Of a stretch of 64,000 bases of DNA, positions 22,679-36,000 are shown piece after piece (position 1 is the stretch's first letter; every line of letters starts with the position of its first letter). Source of the stretch: Baylisascaris procyonis (Eukaryota; Nematoda; Chromadorea; Rhabditida; Ascarididae); contig JAZARR010000197.1 of the NCBI GenBank assembly GCA_037389465.1, positions 5,628,501 through 5,692,500 of the forward strand, read 5' to 3'. A program made the translations under genes and the position numbers. The notes under the pieces are model-generated. The model worked only from the letters and a program-made list of their open reading frames with translations, did no database searches and was not told the DNA's origin.

Positions 22679-24794
22679 AAAGGTATATAACGGTGGTGCC
22701 TGATTAAATGAGCATTTGCACTAATTGGTCTCCCCAATATTCCTTAAGACCTTTAATTCGTTATGAGGATCAGGAGCGGATAAAAAAGAAGCAGAGAGGA
22801 TACAATGACTATTTAACTCAAGAAAAGAAAGTTTTCCGTAAAAATCGTCACTAGCTGGTTTATAAATGTCTTCGATTCACCAAAATTACTTTTTGGACTC
22901 CTCTGATCATACATCATGGAAATGATGAAGAAAAGAGTTACAGTTGGCAACAAACGCGAAAATATGAACGGAATATGTAACAACAAATCAGGAGCTAACC
23001 ATTTAAAAATGATGTTCCCGCATTTTCAATGCTTGATGCTAGAGATCGCTTCTCGCAATATTCGTTTTTTCCATGATCATTCCAGCACAATTACTCGAAG
23101 TCGACCAACAATTTCACTAAAATAAAACAGTTTCTGAATTATGCATGTTGAATTACGCACGATAAAATCCCAACATTCACGCCTCATCCAACACTTTTCC
23201 TGCCTATATCAATCACCAATATTTTTGGTTACATGCTTTTCATATACAGTTTTTCCAAAATTTAAAACTACACTAGTATTAGAAAAATCAAGCAGGATGT
23301 CCTCTCACTCCTCCCTTTATATGTTTCATTTGATATAAATCCGAATGACGACCACATCTCATGGATGCCTCCTCTAGTACCGTGCAGCAAAGGAACACAC
23401 GTTAGCGATGTATGAAATGTTCTTCTCAGGTGAATTTTCTTTCGCATTTCTAAGAACCCCACTCTGAAGTACTTCTGAATCGATTTGAAAAACTTTCCAA
23501 AATTAAACCGGGGACAGCAAAGGTTTAATTTGAAAAGATAAAAAAAGCATTTCTCTTCCCCGCATTCATCCTAAGAATAATTTAGCAAAAATTCGTCGAA
23601 TAGCTACGCTTGAAGATACCCCTACATTTAACCGATTGATCCAAATTGTTTCCTGCTCATAAAAATACCAAAATGCTTTCAAACTTGAAAAGCTCATTTT
23701 CCTATCGCTGAGATCTAAAATAAAATTTCAAGCACTCGAAAGGAAAGAAGGATCTCTAAACTTTAACCCTCCCGATCACTGGGACGTATTAAACAGTCCA
23801 CGGTAGAAACAACTTCTTCACCGTCATTTCCCTCAAAGATCCTAGAAAAGGTTTGGCACAATGTAAAGAGAACGACGAGCGTGAAAATTCGCAAAATCCA
23901 ACTACATAGCACACTAAATCGCTCTTACCGGAGGGCAATAGCATTCTTGTAATGCTTAGGTGAATATGAACTATTGGTGCAGCCCACACCTCTCACATAC
24001 ACTTCACCATGATGACACCACTGCAGCACAAAGGCATCACCAATTGTGCAAAGCGAAGAAACTCTTCGAAACTCATTAAGTAATAGAGTGCAGGTTTTGC
24101 AGTATGTCTGCCACAGTTTGCGCAACCACAATGGCATGGAATGGAAGGGATAAATGAAGTATATGCACTGCGATGCAAGGAAGATGAACAGTAAGAATGA
24201 AACATGAAACGAAAACTCTCTGCAGTGGTGGTTGTTTATACGCCGAACAGATCCGTACTGTATATATTCAGTTTCAATTTACTCTAGCTTAGCAATATCT
24301 CATTGAGACGACCCCGTGCCCGATAAATTTGTGGCACAATGACATTCATGTTATGTGTGAGAACATTCCAGGCTTGAAATTGCAACATTTCACGCCAACT
24401 TGATTTAGAAAGGTCACAATACGAGCGACTACAAGTTCGAAGCTCCAGGTTGATTAATAACAACATTCTTGATCCCTTCTACCTACTCATCAATATCCTC
24501 ATCAATATTTTATGTTGAGATTATGCTTGCATTTAGAATTTATGCATGTATCTGCTCCAGAATGATAGAGAGTGATTGTGGAAATCGCGTAATGGCTTCA
24601 TAATGCAATAATTCATAACCATATGCTGTTATGCTGTTTAGAACCTCTCTCTTGCGCCTTATTTTCTTTTTTTTTTTCACATAGTGGAATGACGAATCAC
24701 ATATCAAAGTATGCAGCTATAATTCTTCACGCCTCCTCAACACAAACTAGTCCTAGGAGGACACCTGTGGAGCACAACTTACTGGCCATCATGA

Positions 24795-25058
24795 AGGAAC
24801 TGGCATTGCCGCCCAATGATTCCTTTTCAACATCTCAACGGGGTCACTGACCCTCAGTAGAGTGATGGCACGGCCTTATGACTCGTCTTCAGCAGCATAA
24901 TGGAGTCATTATAGACAACCGTTGAAGAGTTGGCGTCACGCCCAATGTCTCCCTTCAACGGTGAAATGGAATCTCCACAGGTCACCGCTAAGGAGCTGGC
25001 ATCTTCGCCCAATGACTCCTTTTCAGCGGCTTTGAGGGTACCGTACGGAAGTTCAACC
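24795..25058. repeat. 66-bp tandem repeat, copy B
   Basis: Same four-unit 66-bp array as at 1899-2162, with identical units. Confidence 0.6.
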
Positions 25059-25716
25059 GCAGAAGTCTCCAACAATTTATCAGACTACCAAAAATTATCA
25101 TGCAGAATTTGCACAGGAAAGGAAACAAGCCAATTAGGAAGCTGCGTCATTACTGCTATAGGGTGTAAAGAAATTTACAGCTGCACCTCAATACAAATAT
25201 CGGGCAATGTACACAGGGCAGAAAAAAAAGAAAATAAGGCGCACATAAATCCCCCGACACATTGGCTCACTGAATAATTGCAAGAATTTTGAGCTATGCA
25301 ATACATAGTAAAATGAATATTTCGATTTCCATAATTGAACTATTAGTGAGGAAATTATAAGCGGGACAGTATGACATTCCACTTTGTAACTGTTCGCACT
25401 GTGGTTTTTCTAGGCTGATTTGGGACTGAAATGCTACAATTTCAAGCGTGAAATATCCTGGCCCATAACATGAATGTTATTGCGCCACAAATTTATCGTG
25501 CACTGGGCTGCATAACAAAGTATATTCCTTTCAAGAGTCCTTTCGCTATTTTTTATGCTCCGACAATAGCGACACTATTCACAGAAAAAAAGAGACCTCC
25601 TTTACTAGGTTCAAAAATAACTCCAGATGTTTCTTCAAAAATAATAGCGAACAGTGTGGTGGAATAATCCTTCTTACAAAAATTTGTCAGTTCTTCTTGA
25701 ATGAGATATTCAATAG

Positions 25717-26057
25717 CTCAGGTGGAGCACAGCAAACTTTAAGAATCGTGTCACAAATCTATTTAACGTCACAAAGAACCATCCACTGCAGGTATTTTTT
25801 TGACTCGTGTATAATTCCTACTGTACGCTTCCAATCACATCGCGATGCATACTTCATTATTTCGATGGTTTCAGGCCATCGAAGCAGAGCAAAATGTAGC
25901 TGAACATATTATAAAACGTGCACCTCTATTAATAAATGAGTGTCGAAAGGCTGCTCTTCATTGCACAATTGGCGCACCTCTGCGCATAAACGGTCTCATA
26001 GCAGGGCGAGGTATACGTGAGAGACGACTGGATCCACAGCAATTCAAATTCACCTAA
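25717..26057 (+). CDS. Two-exon 3' end of the unknown small gene in R, copy B
   Basis: Exons 25717-25791 and 25875-26057, identical in structure and reading to 2821-3161, with the same splice sites and stop. The same likely 5' piece precedes it at 25441-25667 and carries the same in-frame TGA. See the copy A entry for reasoning. Function unknown. Confidence 0.45.
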
Positions 26058-26792
26058 GTAAATCACGAACGGCTGTCCTCGGGAAGGGCGATTCGGCCGT
26101 GCTCAAATGTACCTGAATGCAGGCAATTTTCACACTCAACATCTTCATTTACTAATCTGCCAAGAGCAACCATGCAACCTTACAGAAATCATTGGGTTCA
26201 AATGATTTACATTAATCATCAATATCGGCATACGAATATGGCAGTTGATAAGAATAGCTTCCTTTTCATCGTCGGTGAATTAATGACAAATCTGCTCAAA
26301 TTTCTACGAAATTCCGCAAACTGTTTTAAACTGAAAAAAAAACCTTTCCGCACAAAAAATAACCATGTGAAAATACTCACCACAGCATAAAAAAACTTGC
26401 CATTACCGAATACAGAAGAGAAAAATCAAACGCCACCAATCTTGTCAATTATCCTATCCGTATGCCGACTTGCGTGATTTACATAAATGGACCCGATAAA
26501 CTCTATGAACGCCGTAAGATTGCAAATTTTCCAGGAAAGCGTGCGAGAATGACGAAAAGAAGATGGATTCTGTTTTGACAAGGGAAATCTAATTCACAAA
26601 AAGAAGACCTCTTTTACGGAATCCTTTACTTCATAAAAAGAAACTGGGAGCTTCGAACACTAAATAATATCACATTCGCACCTCAAGGCTGCTAAGAAAA
26701 ATTTTAAGTAACTTATCTTGCGTCAAATTGATCTGGTCGTCTCCAACGCTGGTCGCTTTTCGATTGTGACCACGGGCTCGATTGATCCAATC

Positions 26793-27245
26793 TGGTAATA
26801 ATAAAGAATTTTGATAATAAAGAATTATAATAATGAAGAATGATAATAATAAAGAATAATAATAATAGAAGATAAGGATAGCAAAAAACAATAGCAATAT
26901 GGAACAATGATAATAAAGAATAATAATGAAATGAGTGACAATATAAAAAGTGATAATTATAATAAATAATTATAATAATATTAAAAAAGAAAAATTATAA
27001 TTAAGAATAATAATAAATGGAACGATTATAGTTAAGAATAATAATAATAAAGAATAATAATGATAAAAAATATTAGTGAGAAAGGATAATTATAAAGAAG
27101 AATAATAATAACAAAGAAAAATAATAATCAAGAATTACGATAATAGAAAAGATTAATATTAGAAAATAATAATAAAGAACGAAAATAACGAAAAAGAATA
27201 ATAACAAAGAGTAGTAACAAAAAAGAATTATTATAAACAAAAATA
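26793..27245. repeat. Imperfect AAT/AATAAAGAAT low-complexity tract, copy B
   Basis: Copy of 3898-4350 in unit B, at the right edge of the central R segment. Non-coding. Confidence 0.9.
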
Positions 27246-28801
27246 ATGATAACAAGTTTAGATTCCGTGAAACGACTAACCTTGAAAATGACGTATAACG
27301 AGCAGAGGCAATCACAAATTGTAGCGACTTACAGATTCTTTTAAGCAAAGGCGTCGCATATCGGTCTCTTGCTGGCGCTCGATGCTGATCGGCCGTGTTT
27401 GGGGGGAGGGGAGGGATCCTGGATGTGAATAGGGAACAACGAACACTTGCAACTCACAGATCAAAAGTGAAAAATGCGCTCGTTTGTAAATTCCTCACCT
27501 TTCAACAAACCTGCTTGCCTTTAATTTCGTTCGAATCCTTCATTGATACAGCCACATCGACCGACAGTAAAGCCCTACGCTGACTGCGAGTGGAATGCTT
27601 CATATTTACATAGAAGCAGTTGCCGTGAATGATCATGCACCCTGTGAAATATTCCAAAGCCGAGATCTACAACGAGTAAAAAGATGGTCTGTTTTGAAAG
27701 TGTATTCCAAATGATCTCGTGCACGCATGCATGCATAAATAATTAAGTAAAAATTGACTCCATACTCCATTTGCTGTCAGTGCTCTAGTGTCTCCACTAC
27801 TGAAACACTCGTACTAGAGCATCATTATTCAGAAGCCTATTGAAGCCAAATTGTCTGTTGTGCTCCTTACTTAGGCGTGCAGCATCAATAATGAGCGTGC
27901 AGAAGCATCAAGACACCAGAGTTGTTATTTTCTGGCTCAAAGTCCACAAAATGGACAATAGTCGCTATGCTCATGTAAAAAGGGACTAATTCGCTGAGAA
28001 CGATTTGAGAACTTATGCGCAAAGCGGCTTTTGCATGTCGTCCACGACTGCGCATTCTTCGCCAGGAAAGCAGCGAAATCATCGATGTAATTTGAATAGA
28101 AATTATGCGAACAGATACATATGCAGTTTGTGGTCAATACAAAGGCTTCTAATTGCATGTGGCTGCTCTTTCGCTTCCTTCGCGAGAAGAATAAACGCAT
28201 CATTTGAGTTATTTACTATTAGCTTATGGCTGCTCTTGACTGCCATCCATACTACTACAAAGGCATCAAAAAAAGAGAAATGGACCTCATAAGAGTAACA
28301 TTTGCAGAATTTCTTCCACTACCCATCCGAATCTCTCGACAAGATCTTGACGAACCGAGAATTTAACACTGCAGATAAGAGACAATGAGCAATGCGATCA
28401 AGGGATAGCGGCAATGCGTGAGTGGCTAATACACATATTTCAAACAACTTCAAAACCTGCATCGGACAGACAGCTTGACGATGAGCGAAATGCAACCACT
28501 CTGGCAACGGCGACGAAGACGACACACTGCTGACACCGAGTGCAGTCCATGATGCGACAACCGATGACTCGCGATGAGCTCCTTAATAAGAACCATGGCG
28601 GGTCGATAGGAGCACAAGATGGCGGCTGACCGAGATGCATCACAACACATGCCTGCAAAAGTAGGATCCTTCGTGAAGGAGCAGAACTAAGCAGTGCAAT
28701 CAACGTCGCAAAATTGCATCGTGAGTTCTAGTCGGGAAAAGTTGTTAATGTCGAGAACAAAGAATAAAAAGCGAAATAAAATGGGCCTGATTACCTCTCA
28801 T

Positions 28802-29402
28802 TTAAGGAAGCTGCAGTTGATGATCTCCTGCAATTTCCGCCATCAGCTCGGGCTCCGCCGTTTTGAACCGCTTCAAATAAGCGGCACAAATGTCGGCCCG
28901 GCGAGCTTCTTCGGTGTCGAGGTGTCGCTTTCTTCGAACAATTGGCGACTCATGTTCCTGTTCAACCGTTGCTTCTGCAAGTTGTATAACTAACCATTCC
29001 TTCATTTTCAAATGCAACAGCAAAAAAAGTCTAATATATGATGAGGTTTATTAAGGTCTGTTGGAACAATATGATCCGCTAAATGAAAGAAAGGAGTGAA
29101 AAATCGATAGAGATGACAGTTATCGTTCAGCATTCTGCTGGCACATCACATACGCTTGCAGAAACTTGGAAGTGAAAAAATATGGGGTTTGCGCAAAACC
29201 TTTCAAGTGAGGGCAGACTTATGCTATATAGAAACTTTTGTCAAGCTCTCTTTTATAGTAACTCAATGAAAATGTCGCATTTGAAGGAAATCAATTGCAA
29301 GGGTCAGAAAATCTTCTGTGTTTGAAAAGTATCGGAAACAACGCGCCAGGTTGAAACTAAAACAAACGATAAATCGAGGCTTCGATTTCGCATGATTAGG
29401 TC

Positions 29403-29468
<66 letters not shown>

Positions 29469-32400
29469 GCACAACATTTCATTTCGCCTCCCAACTTACT
29501 AACGAGGGATCTAAATGGAAGAATTTGCCAAACGTGAATTCCTAAAAACGTGAGATCAGATAACTGTGGGAATGAAGAAAATGCTAACCAGGCAGCAGAA
29601 TGTGACTCGTGTTCCTCCTTAGGCTATTAAGCCGTGTGACGTTATCGCGTCTCTGCTGCATGACGGCCTTCGGAGCACCAATACAGCGCTCTTTCTTGTG
29701 TGACATTACGAAGGCCTAAAATCAATTTACCAATATCTTTCATCTATCGGAAATTTCAGAGGTCAGAAGGTGCTGAAATTCAACTCACTGCACTCATAAC
29801 AGTACAAGTCCAACTACTGCTAAAAGTTAGAGGGAATAGTGACTGAGGAACGGTCATTGACAGGGAGATTTGAGCTTAATTCCATTGTCCTATACAATTC
29901 TGCTACAGAATAGGTTCAAGCCGAAATCCTTTGATAGTATTCTACTCAGTGTGGACCTATAAATGATGCAGATGAATGGAAACACATTTGAATTCCATTT
30001 CAGCCCAGTCCCTCCGAAAAGTATGAATATTTGTGGAGGAAGAAATGCACCCAAAGAAAGCTCATTCTCATGGCTTACCTTAATGGTTGCCGCGTTCGCT
30101 TCAGGTGGCACGACCAAGTGATGCCCACATATGCCACAGAATGCTGAAATCATATAAAAGAGCTGTAGATTATCAATGACGATTGGATGAACAAAGAGCA
30201 AACTAAGTGCTTAATGCGAAAAGTCGAGGATTTCAGGACATTAGTAAAATGTGTTTATCGTTGTGAAGCAATGACTATAGGCGAGGATCAGGCAGCTATT
30301 CATCAGTTCATTCATGCTCACAAGACGAGTACAGTAATAGCATAATATTTGCCAACGAAATCTCATAGATCAGCTCATATAGAAAATAAAAAAAAAGATA
30401 ACGGAAAGAAGTCGTCAGAATGTAGATAGCAGAATAAAGTTGCTCACCGTCCTCGAGATGGGACCGAGCAAGCGCGACGTGCTTCCTCCATGCCGCGACG
30501 GTCTCAAATTCTCGGTCCCGGACGCCGCAATGTGGCAAACGGCACACTAAAAATAGGCCTTGAGCATTCACCGTAATTTCGCATATCTGTGAAGGCTCTA
30601 CTGCGATCGTTAGATAAAACGCTCATCAGTCCGCAGTCGCGGATTAGGATGCATGCTTTAAAGGGATAAGAAAAAATTTCAGCCCAATTGTCTCCCATTT
30701 CATGTAAATCATTTTCATAATCATGTTAGCATAAACAATTCTGCTGATTTGCGAATCCCTCATCGACGCATATAAAATGGAACATCAGGCAGTTAGTGCT
30801 TACTTCTAGCAAAACAGTAACATTCACAGTTCTACATTTCATTCGACTACTTCGAAGCCTTCGGCTGACAATGCAGGAGAAAGTACTTCGAGAAAGCGCC
30901 TTCTCACCCTATTCATTATTGAACGATTCTCTCCTTCTAGCCAGGAGACAGAATATGCTATGAACAACCTCACAGACCGTGAAAAACAAATTTTTGAAGG
31001 ATAGAACAACAAGACAAGTGGAAATACTTACATATCTTATTGTTCTGAACAACATATGGTGGCGTTGCCGGCGCCACCAATTCGGCTGCCATGTGGGCTG
31101 GCAGTGCACTGACATCTGCCGGTCTGAATTCCGGCTGCTGTCTGATTGCCCGTCTGCGAGGCATTCGCTCCGCGGGCGCACTTGCTCTCGCTCTTGGGCG
31201 GCTGCAATTATGGGCAAAGTTAGACAGGTGTTTGGATACGTAACTACGGAATTACATTCTTTGTAATGTTCATGGAAAAGGTTCTGTATTTCTATAGGCG
31301 TTTGCATAGTTGCTTGCAAAGGCACATCATGGCAAAGTGATTCTTGTGTATATGGGTCTATTCGCCTGTGCGCCCGGAAATTTCGTGCGGGAACCACTCA
31401 AGCTGGAACTACGAAAATCTCATTGCTACAGTGTGATTCATAGCGAGACTTGTTAGACGATTCTTCAATGACAGCCGCTTCAAAACTAATATATGTTCCT
31501 CAGTTGTCCTACTATATCGAATGGAAATTTTCGTCAAATAGCGAGCACATACTGCTCTTTCTTTAGAGTGCAAAGATTATCTATCGATGACTCTCATCCA
31601 ATTATTACTGTGCTGCTATCTGCGCAAATATTGCCAAAAAGTGCAGTGTGCAATGAAGGTCCAAATGGAGAAGACAGCAGTCACTTACAGCATCTCACGG
31701 TAACGAGCTGCAAGGGCTTCTTGCCATTGCGCCCTTTCGTTGCGGATAGCCTCCTCTCTATCCCTCTCTTCGACGCTTCGGCGTTGAGGCGTCGCATTAG
31801 CTTCATCGGGATGAGGTCCAGCCTCCGGTTCATGCAGAGACTTTTCCGGCTCCATCTGCACCGGAGGCGTGATCCTCGCCTCATCCCGGCGGCCGTGGCT
31901 AGTGCCGGGCTCCAGCTCGCGGGATACACTTTGGTACCACTGCAATCGAAATATTCATCAGTCTACAAGCAGACTCCGGTTATTCCTTGATGTGAGTGCT
32001 AAGATTGCCATATTTGCGACATGTTCCATATTGACATGCGTTTTAGTATGACTTCAATCTCAAAATTTGCTAAAAGTTCGCTGCTGCAGATGAGGACCTA
32101 GAATATGCAGGGTTGTGATAGTGAAATATAGACAAAGTTAAAGGTAATAAAATCAAAATGACCCACCGGCACTATCGGCTGTTCCATCATAGCTACGAAT
32201 ATCCCTCCCTCGACGGCAACGTTATACATCGGCCCATCGTGGCCGTAGATATCGCAGCTGCGCCGTTCCACATCCCAGATACTCAGTTGTGCTCTCTTCA
32301 GCCGGCACGCGGCCTCGAGCAACAACGGATGTGGACGGCGTAAAACTGCTTCGCGAGCTAAAACACATTAAGGCTAGTTGTATATTAAGAAACTTCGATC

Positions 32401-33067
32401 CCAAAGCACTTCAGCCAGTTAATTTTTGACTGCATTTTGTCAATCCTATTTCTCCAGCGAAACGAATGCAGAAGCAACGATGCCTTAACATAACATAAGC
32501 ATGACGTAACAAAGGGATTTTTATGTCATATGGCATACGACGTACCACCATATGCATCCGTTATACAAGCATGCTACGAGTTCGACAGTCACCCACCCTA
32601 TGACGTGGCTAATGCAAATCTTGTGGCACACCATGAAAAGGTTCGAAAATGGCCCACGACAATTGTTTAATAAAAAAAACAGTCGAAAAAAGCATTAGGT
32701 GTTACCGAAAGACCGATCAAAGAAAATCCATACGCATCAGTGTGATACGCATATTAACTTAAGTACCGTAGTACCTCAGCACTCCGTTCAATAAATTATT
32801 CATTGGTTTATAACTTTTACAAATAAAGTTTTAGAAAGACGAACCGAAATACAATAGGCCTTGTCGATGCACGTCGAGGGGGGCAAAATCCTCCCTCCAG
32901 TGTTCTTGCAGGTAGAGCTCCACCTCACGATAGAGCTCTATCAGCTCAACGCCGAACAGAGCGGCGGCTGCAGAAAAGGCGTCTTGACAACGCCTTACTC
33001 TAACAAGCCCCAAAAGGGCCATGATTTGGAGGAGGAATTGCGGAAGCGATTCGAAATCGTTCGCCAT
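28802..33067 (-). CDS. OTU-like zinc-finger protein, 8 exons, 432 aa, unit B
   Basis: Second copy of the gene at 5907-10164. Exons in coding order: 33067-32845, 32357-32167, 31939-31689, 31201-31032, 30546-30448, 30143-30079, 29715-29589, 28974-28802. Splice sites, phases and stop are all preserved. One coding difference was noticed: at 31749 (8846 in unit A) a base change alters Val to Ala in the linker (EREEV to EREEA). The TA microsatellite in intron 7 is 8 bases longer here. If both copies are expressed they make almost the same protein, so the consequence would be dosage. Confidence 0.72.
29404..29465. repeat. TA dinucleotide microsatellite, unit B
   Basis: Same locus as 6510-6562, about 8 bases longer. 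It is the largest length difference between the two units. Confidence 0.97.
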
Positions 33068-36000
33068 TTTACAGTTCGCTGTGGTAAAGGCCACTGCTGC
33101 AAATACAACCCTTATGCGGTTTTAATTCGTTTAGTTTCTTTCGCACATCGTGCGCATATCGCAAGTAATTCAAAAGTGTTGTCCTTTGACTGAAGGGCAT
33201 GGAATAGATCAAGGGCATAGAATCAAATATGATCAACACACTAACTGCATAAGCCCTTGGTCGCTAGTTTCCGAAATTTCTAGAGAGAACTTGTCGAGGC
33301 AGAGATTCTGTTCATGAGGTCATGTCAACATGCAAAAATGATATGAAATTTTACAGGACATTTTTCAATTCTATATCGCACAGTGAAGATGCTTCCTTGC
33401 CGAAGTTTAGACGGACAATTTATTCAAATGGATCGTGGGAGTCGTTCGAGGTAACATGGGTTTTGTCTGATTGCGTTAGGGAGAAATTCTTTGATGCCAC
33501 TCGCATCACGAACTCCATATCGATTTTGCAAACACAGTTCGATTCCATCAACTGAGCATTCCGATTGCATTTGTCTATTACTAAGTTACTTCATCAATGA
33601 TAGATTATCAGTTTTTATTGTCTATTTACAGGCACGTGCCAGTTCACTTGGACACAGTTTGCAAAACGTTGCACTCCTTCAAAAATGAGGAGTCGCAAAT
33701 GTGAGATAGTTCGCTATGCAAACATATAATCAAGTATTCCTAAGCAATAAAGAAGCCTCTTCTATACATACGCAGACGGTACTGAGCTCAATGCACTCAA
33801 TATTTTTGATTTCAAAAGCGATATAAACGACCATTAACTGAGCATGACGGCGTGGATATACTATTGCTTATTTTGGGTATTTCTTTTTGAAGCATTTCAC
33901 TCTACACTGAAATCATCAAATCAAAATTTAACATTCCTACCTATAGTAATCTAGTCAACTATTACCGTCCACATCAAATCCACAACATGCTACACGCAAG
34001 TTACGTATATATTGCAGTTATACAGAAATTTTTGAGAAAAAATCAGTCATTGTTATTGGAAGGCAGAGAAAACGCAACGCGACGAGTGTAGTCTTATCAT
34101 AGCTTTGTAAGCGGCGTGCGTAGTGAAGATTAAAGGAGATCATGTCCACTGTCAGTTGGGCTCGCAGTAGCACGCAACCCTTCTACTTTAAGCGTTGACT
34201 TGTATCGTTGCGTCGCGACGTTTGTAATAGCGATGTGCGACGCGCTTCAAGCCGTTCACCACTACTGCTTTCTCGTTAGTAAGTGCAGCGGTCATAGAGA
34301 TAAACATCACGACCGTTTCAGTGAGGATGCTTCTAAATGAGAGAACGTATTTGATCTCGCAGCCTCATGCCTCCACAATCGATTGGGTGCGTTCGTTTGC
34401 GGTTGTGATATTTCACGTTGTACAATATAGGGTTAACAGTCCTTTGATGTCTTCATGTTGCATAACTACGAATGTTTTATTTCTCCTTGCAAATTGTGTT
34501 CCGGTAATGTCCCACACCCGTCACTATCCTAATAGTAGAAACTGCGATCGTGACAGCATTTGATTCGAGTTCTGTGTATCTTCAAAGGAGAAGATGAAAT
34601 AGAAAAAATGGATAAAAGGAAAAAAGGCTCGTCGGAGCTGATAAGTTCGCGTTTGTTTGTGCGCTAAATTCAAACTTATTGAAATGAAATTTGTTCATCG
34701 CGGTTTTATTTGCATGTGAACCGTACTTTTCAGCTCTGAATATGCTTTCACTTGGCATCGTCGGCTATGGATGAGTGGCATTCGAATTACATCTATGAGG
34801 AGCAGCCCTGGGCAATTTTTTTTAAATTTTAGCTAACTTTCAAGGATGTTTAATGTTTTTTTTTCGTACGGGTCATGCTCACATTTTACTGATTTTGTCA
34901 GCGCCAAAACACATGCCTATGCGTTTTCTATTCCTCGCGTATCAGTTCTTTGCATTCGCTGTTTATTTTCTTCGTTAAATTATATTGCCACCTGTACTAA
35001 TTACAGGTTCTCTCATCAGACAACGAGGCGCACTTCTCGTCAGCAGTTCCTACGGGAACAAGGAACGGCACAGGTTTGAATCATATAAAGTCTGATTCTC
35101 TTTTGTATTAAGTGCAGCACTTTTTAAGCTCGTACTTATTCTCATGCAATATTTTGTTTTCAACATGATGTTATAATCATATTTCAGGTTCCATCCACCC
35201 CAATCGTCCCATATATTATTGTTTTGCTACATTCTTTTTCTTTTTTTTTTTCACTTAAGTGCGCTCGTTTGTTTATTCCTTACTTTCAACATTTACTGCT
35301 TGTTTCTTTCATTTCGCTCTAATACTTTCATTCAGCATACACATTCAGTGGTTACATGGCATCGCCGAGGCTTATAAGTGGCAGTAAGGGGCAATCAAAT
35401 GAAGTGAGTTGGCAAAGTGGTGCGAGAATTGCAGGCAATTCGTCTCATCAAAGGTTTCATAAACTCGTCAGGTTTTCTTTCATTTACCCGTTATCTGCAG
35501 ATCAGACTTAAGGTGACTGTCGAAATGAGGGATTCCTATTTCATAGGAGGTGCTTAGAAAAAGAGAAGCTTTAGTTAGTTATAGCTCTCACAGTGCAAAT
35601 TATTTCATTTTGTTCTATAGAACACGATTAAGTATTTTAACTATTATTTGGAGTGCCTCTTCTTGCCAAAAAGAATGCATACTTACCCAGTGCACGAAAT
35701 TCGCAACGTTGTTACGATGCTTGTTGATTAGTGGATAATAATGAGATAATTTGCAATGTGTAAACTTGCAACAGCATTGCCACTAAATTGTTTGACTATG
35801 AGTAGTATCGAACATATTGAAGAAGCTGTCTGATTGTCTGAAATGTGCATCGACAACAACTAGGTAAATCTATTGCAATATCATCCACAACAAGGTAAAT
35901 CTAAGCAATTAGCGTACTGCAACTTTGTGTTCCAGGTGTTGTGCCGATAAAAGAAGCTTATATCTTATTCAGTAGAATTTGTTTCGGATTCATTGAGTGA

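Larger units (their letters stand above)
1..22898. repeat. Tandem duplication unit A (22.9 kb), left end cut by window
   Basis: Sequence from base 1 recurs from base 22899 with the same order of features; the offset drifts only between about 22895 and 22903 because of homopolymer and TA-repeat length changes. By eye the substitutions are near 8846, 10383, 12286, 14795, 18759 and 19829, so the copies are practically identical over 21.9 kb. The copy starts inside the R segment (see 21956-26792), so the true left edge lies outside the window. Origin is inferred: a very recent tandem duplication, or an assembly/haplotype artefact. Confidence 0.97.
21956..26792. repeat. R segment spanning the A/B junction (~4.8 kb direct repeat, paired with 44846-49668)
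   Basis: This stretch and 44846-49668 are diverged direct repeats. Its right part is also nearly identical to 1-3897. Its left limit is only an upper bound: left of 21955 the middle copy matches the right-hand copy almost perfectly, so the true start of R could lie further left. The layout R, 18 kb internal region, R, internal region, diverged R is what unequal exchange between two older R copies would leave. Confidence 0.75.
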
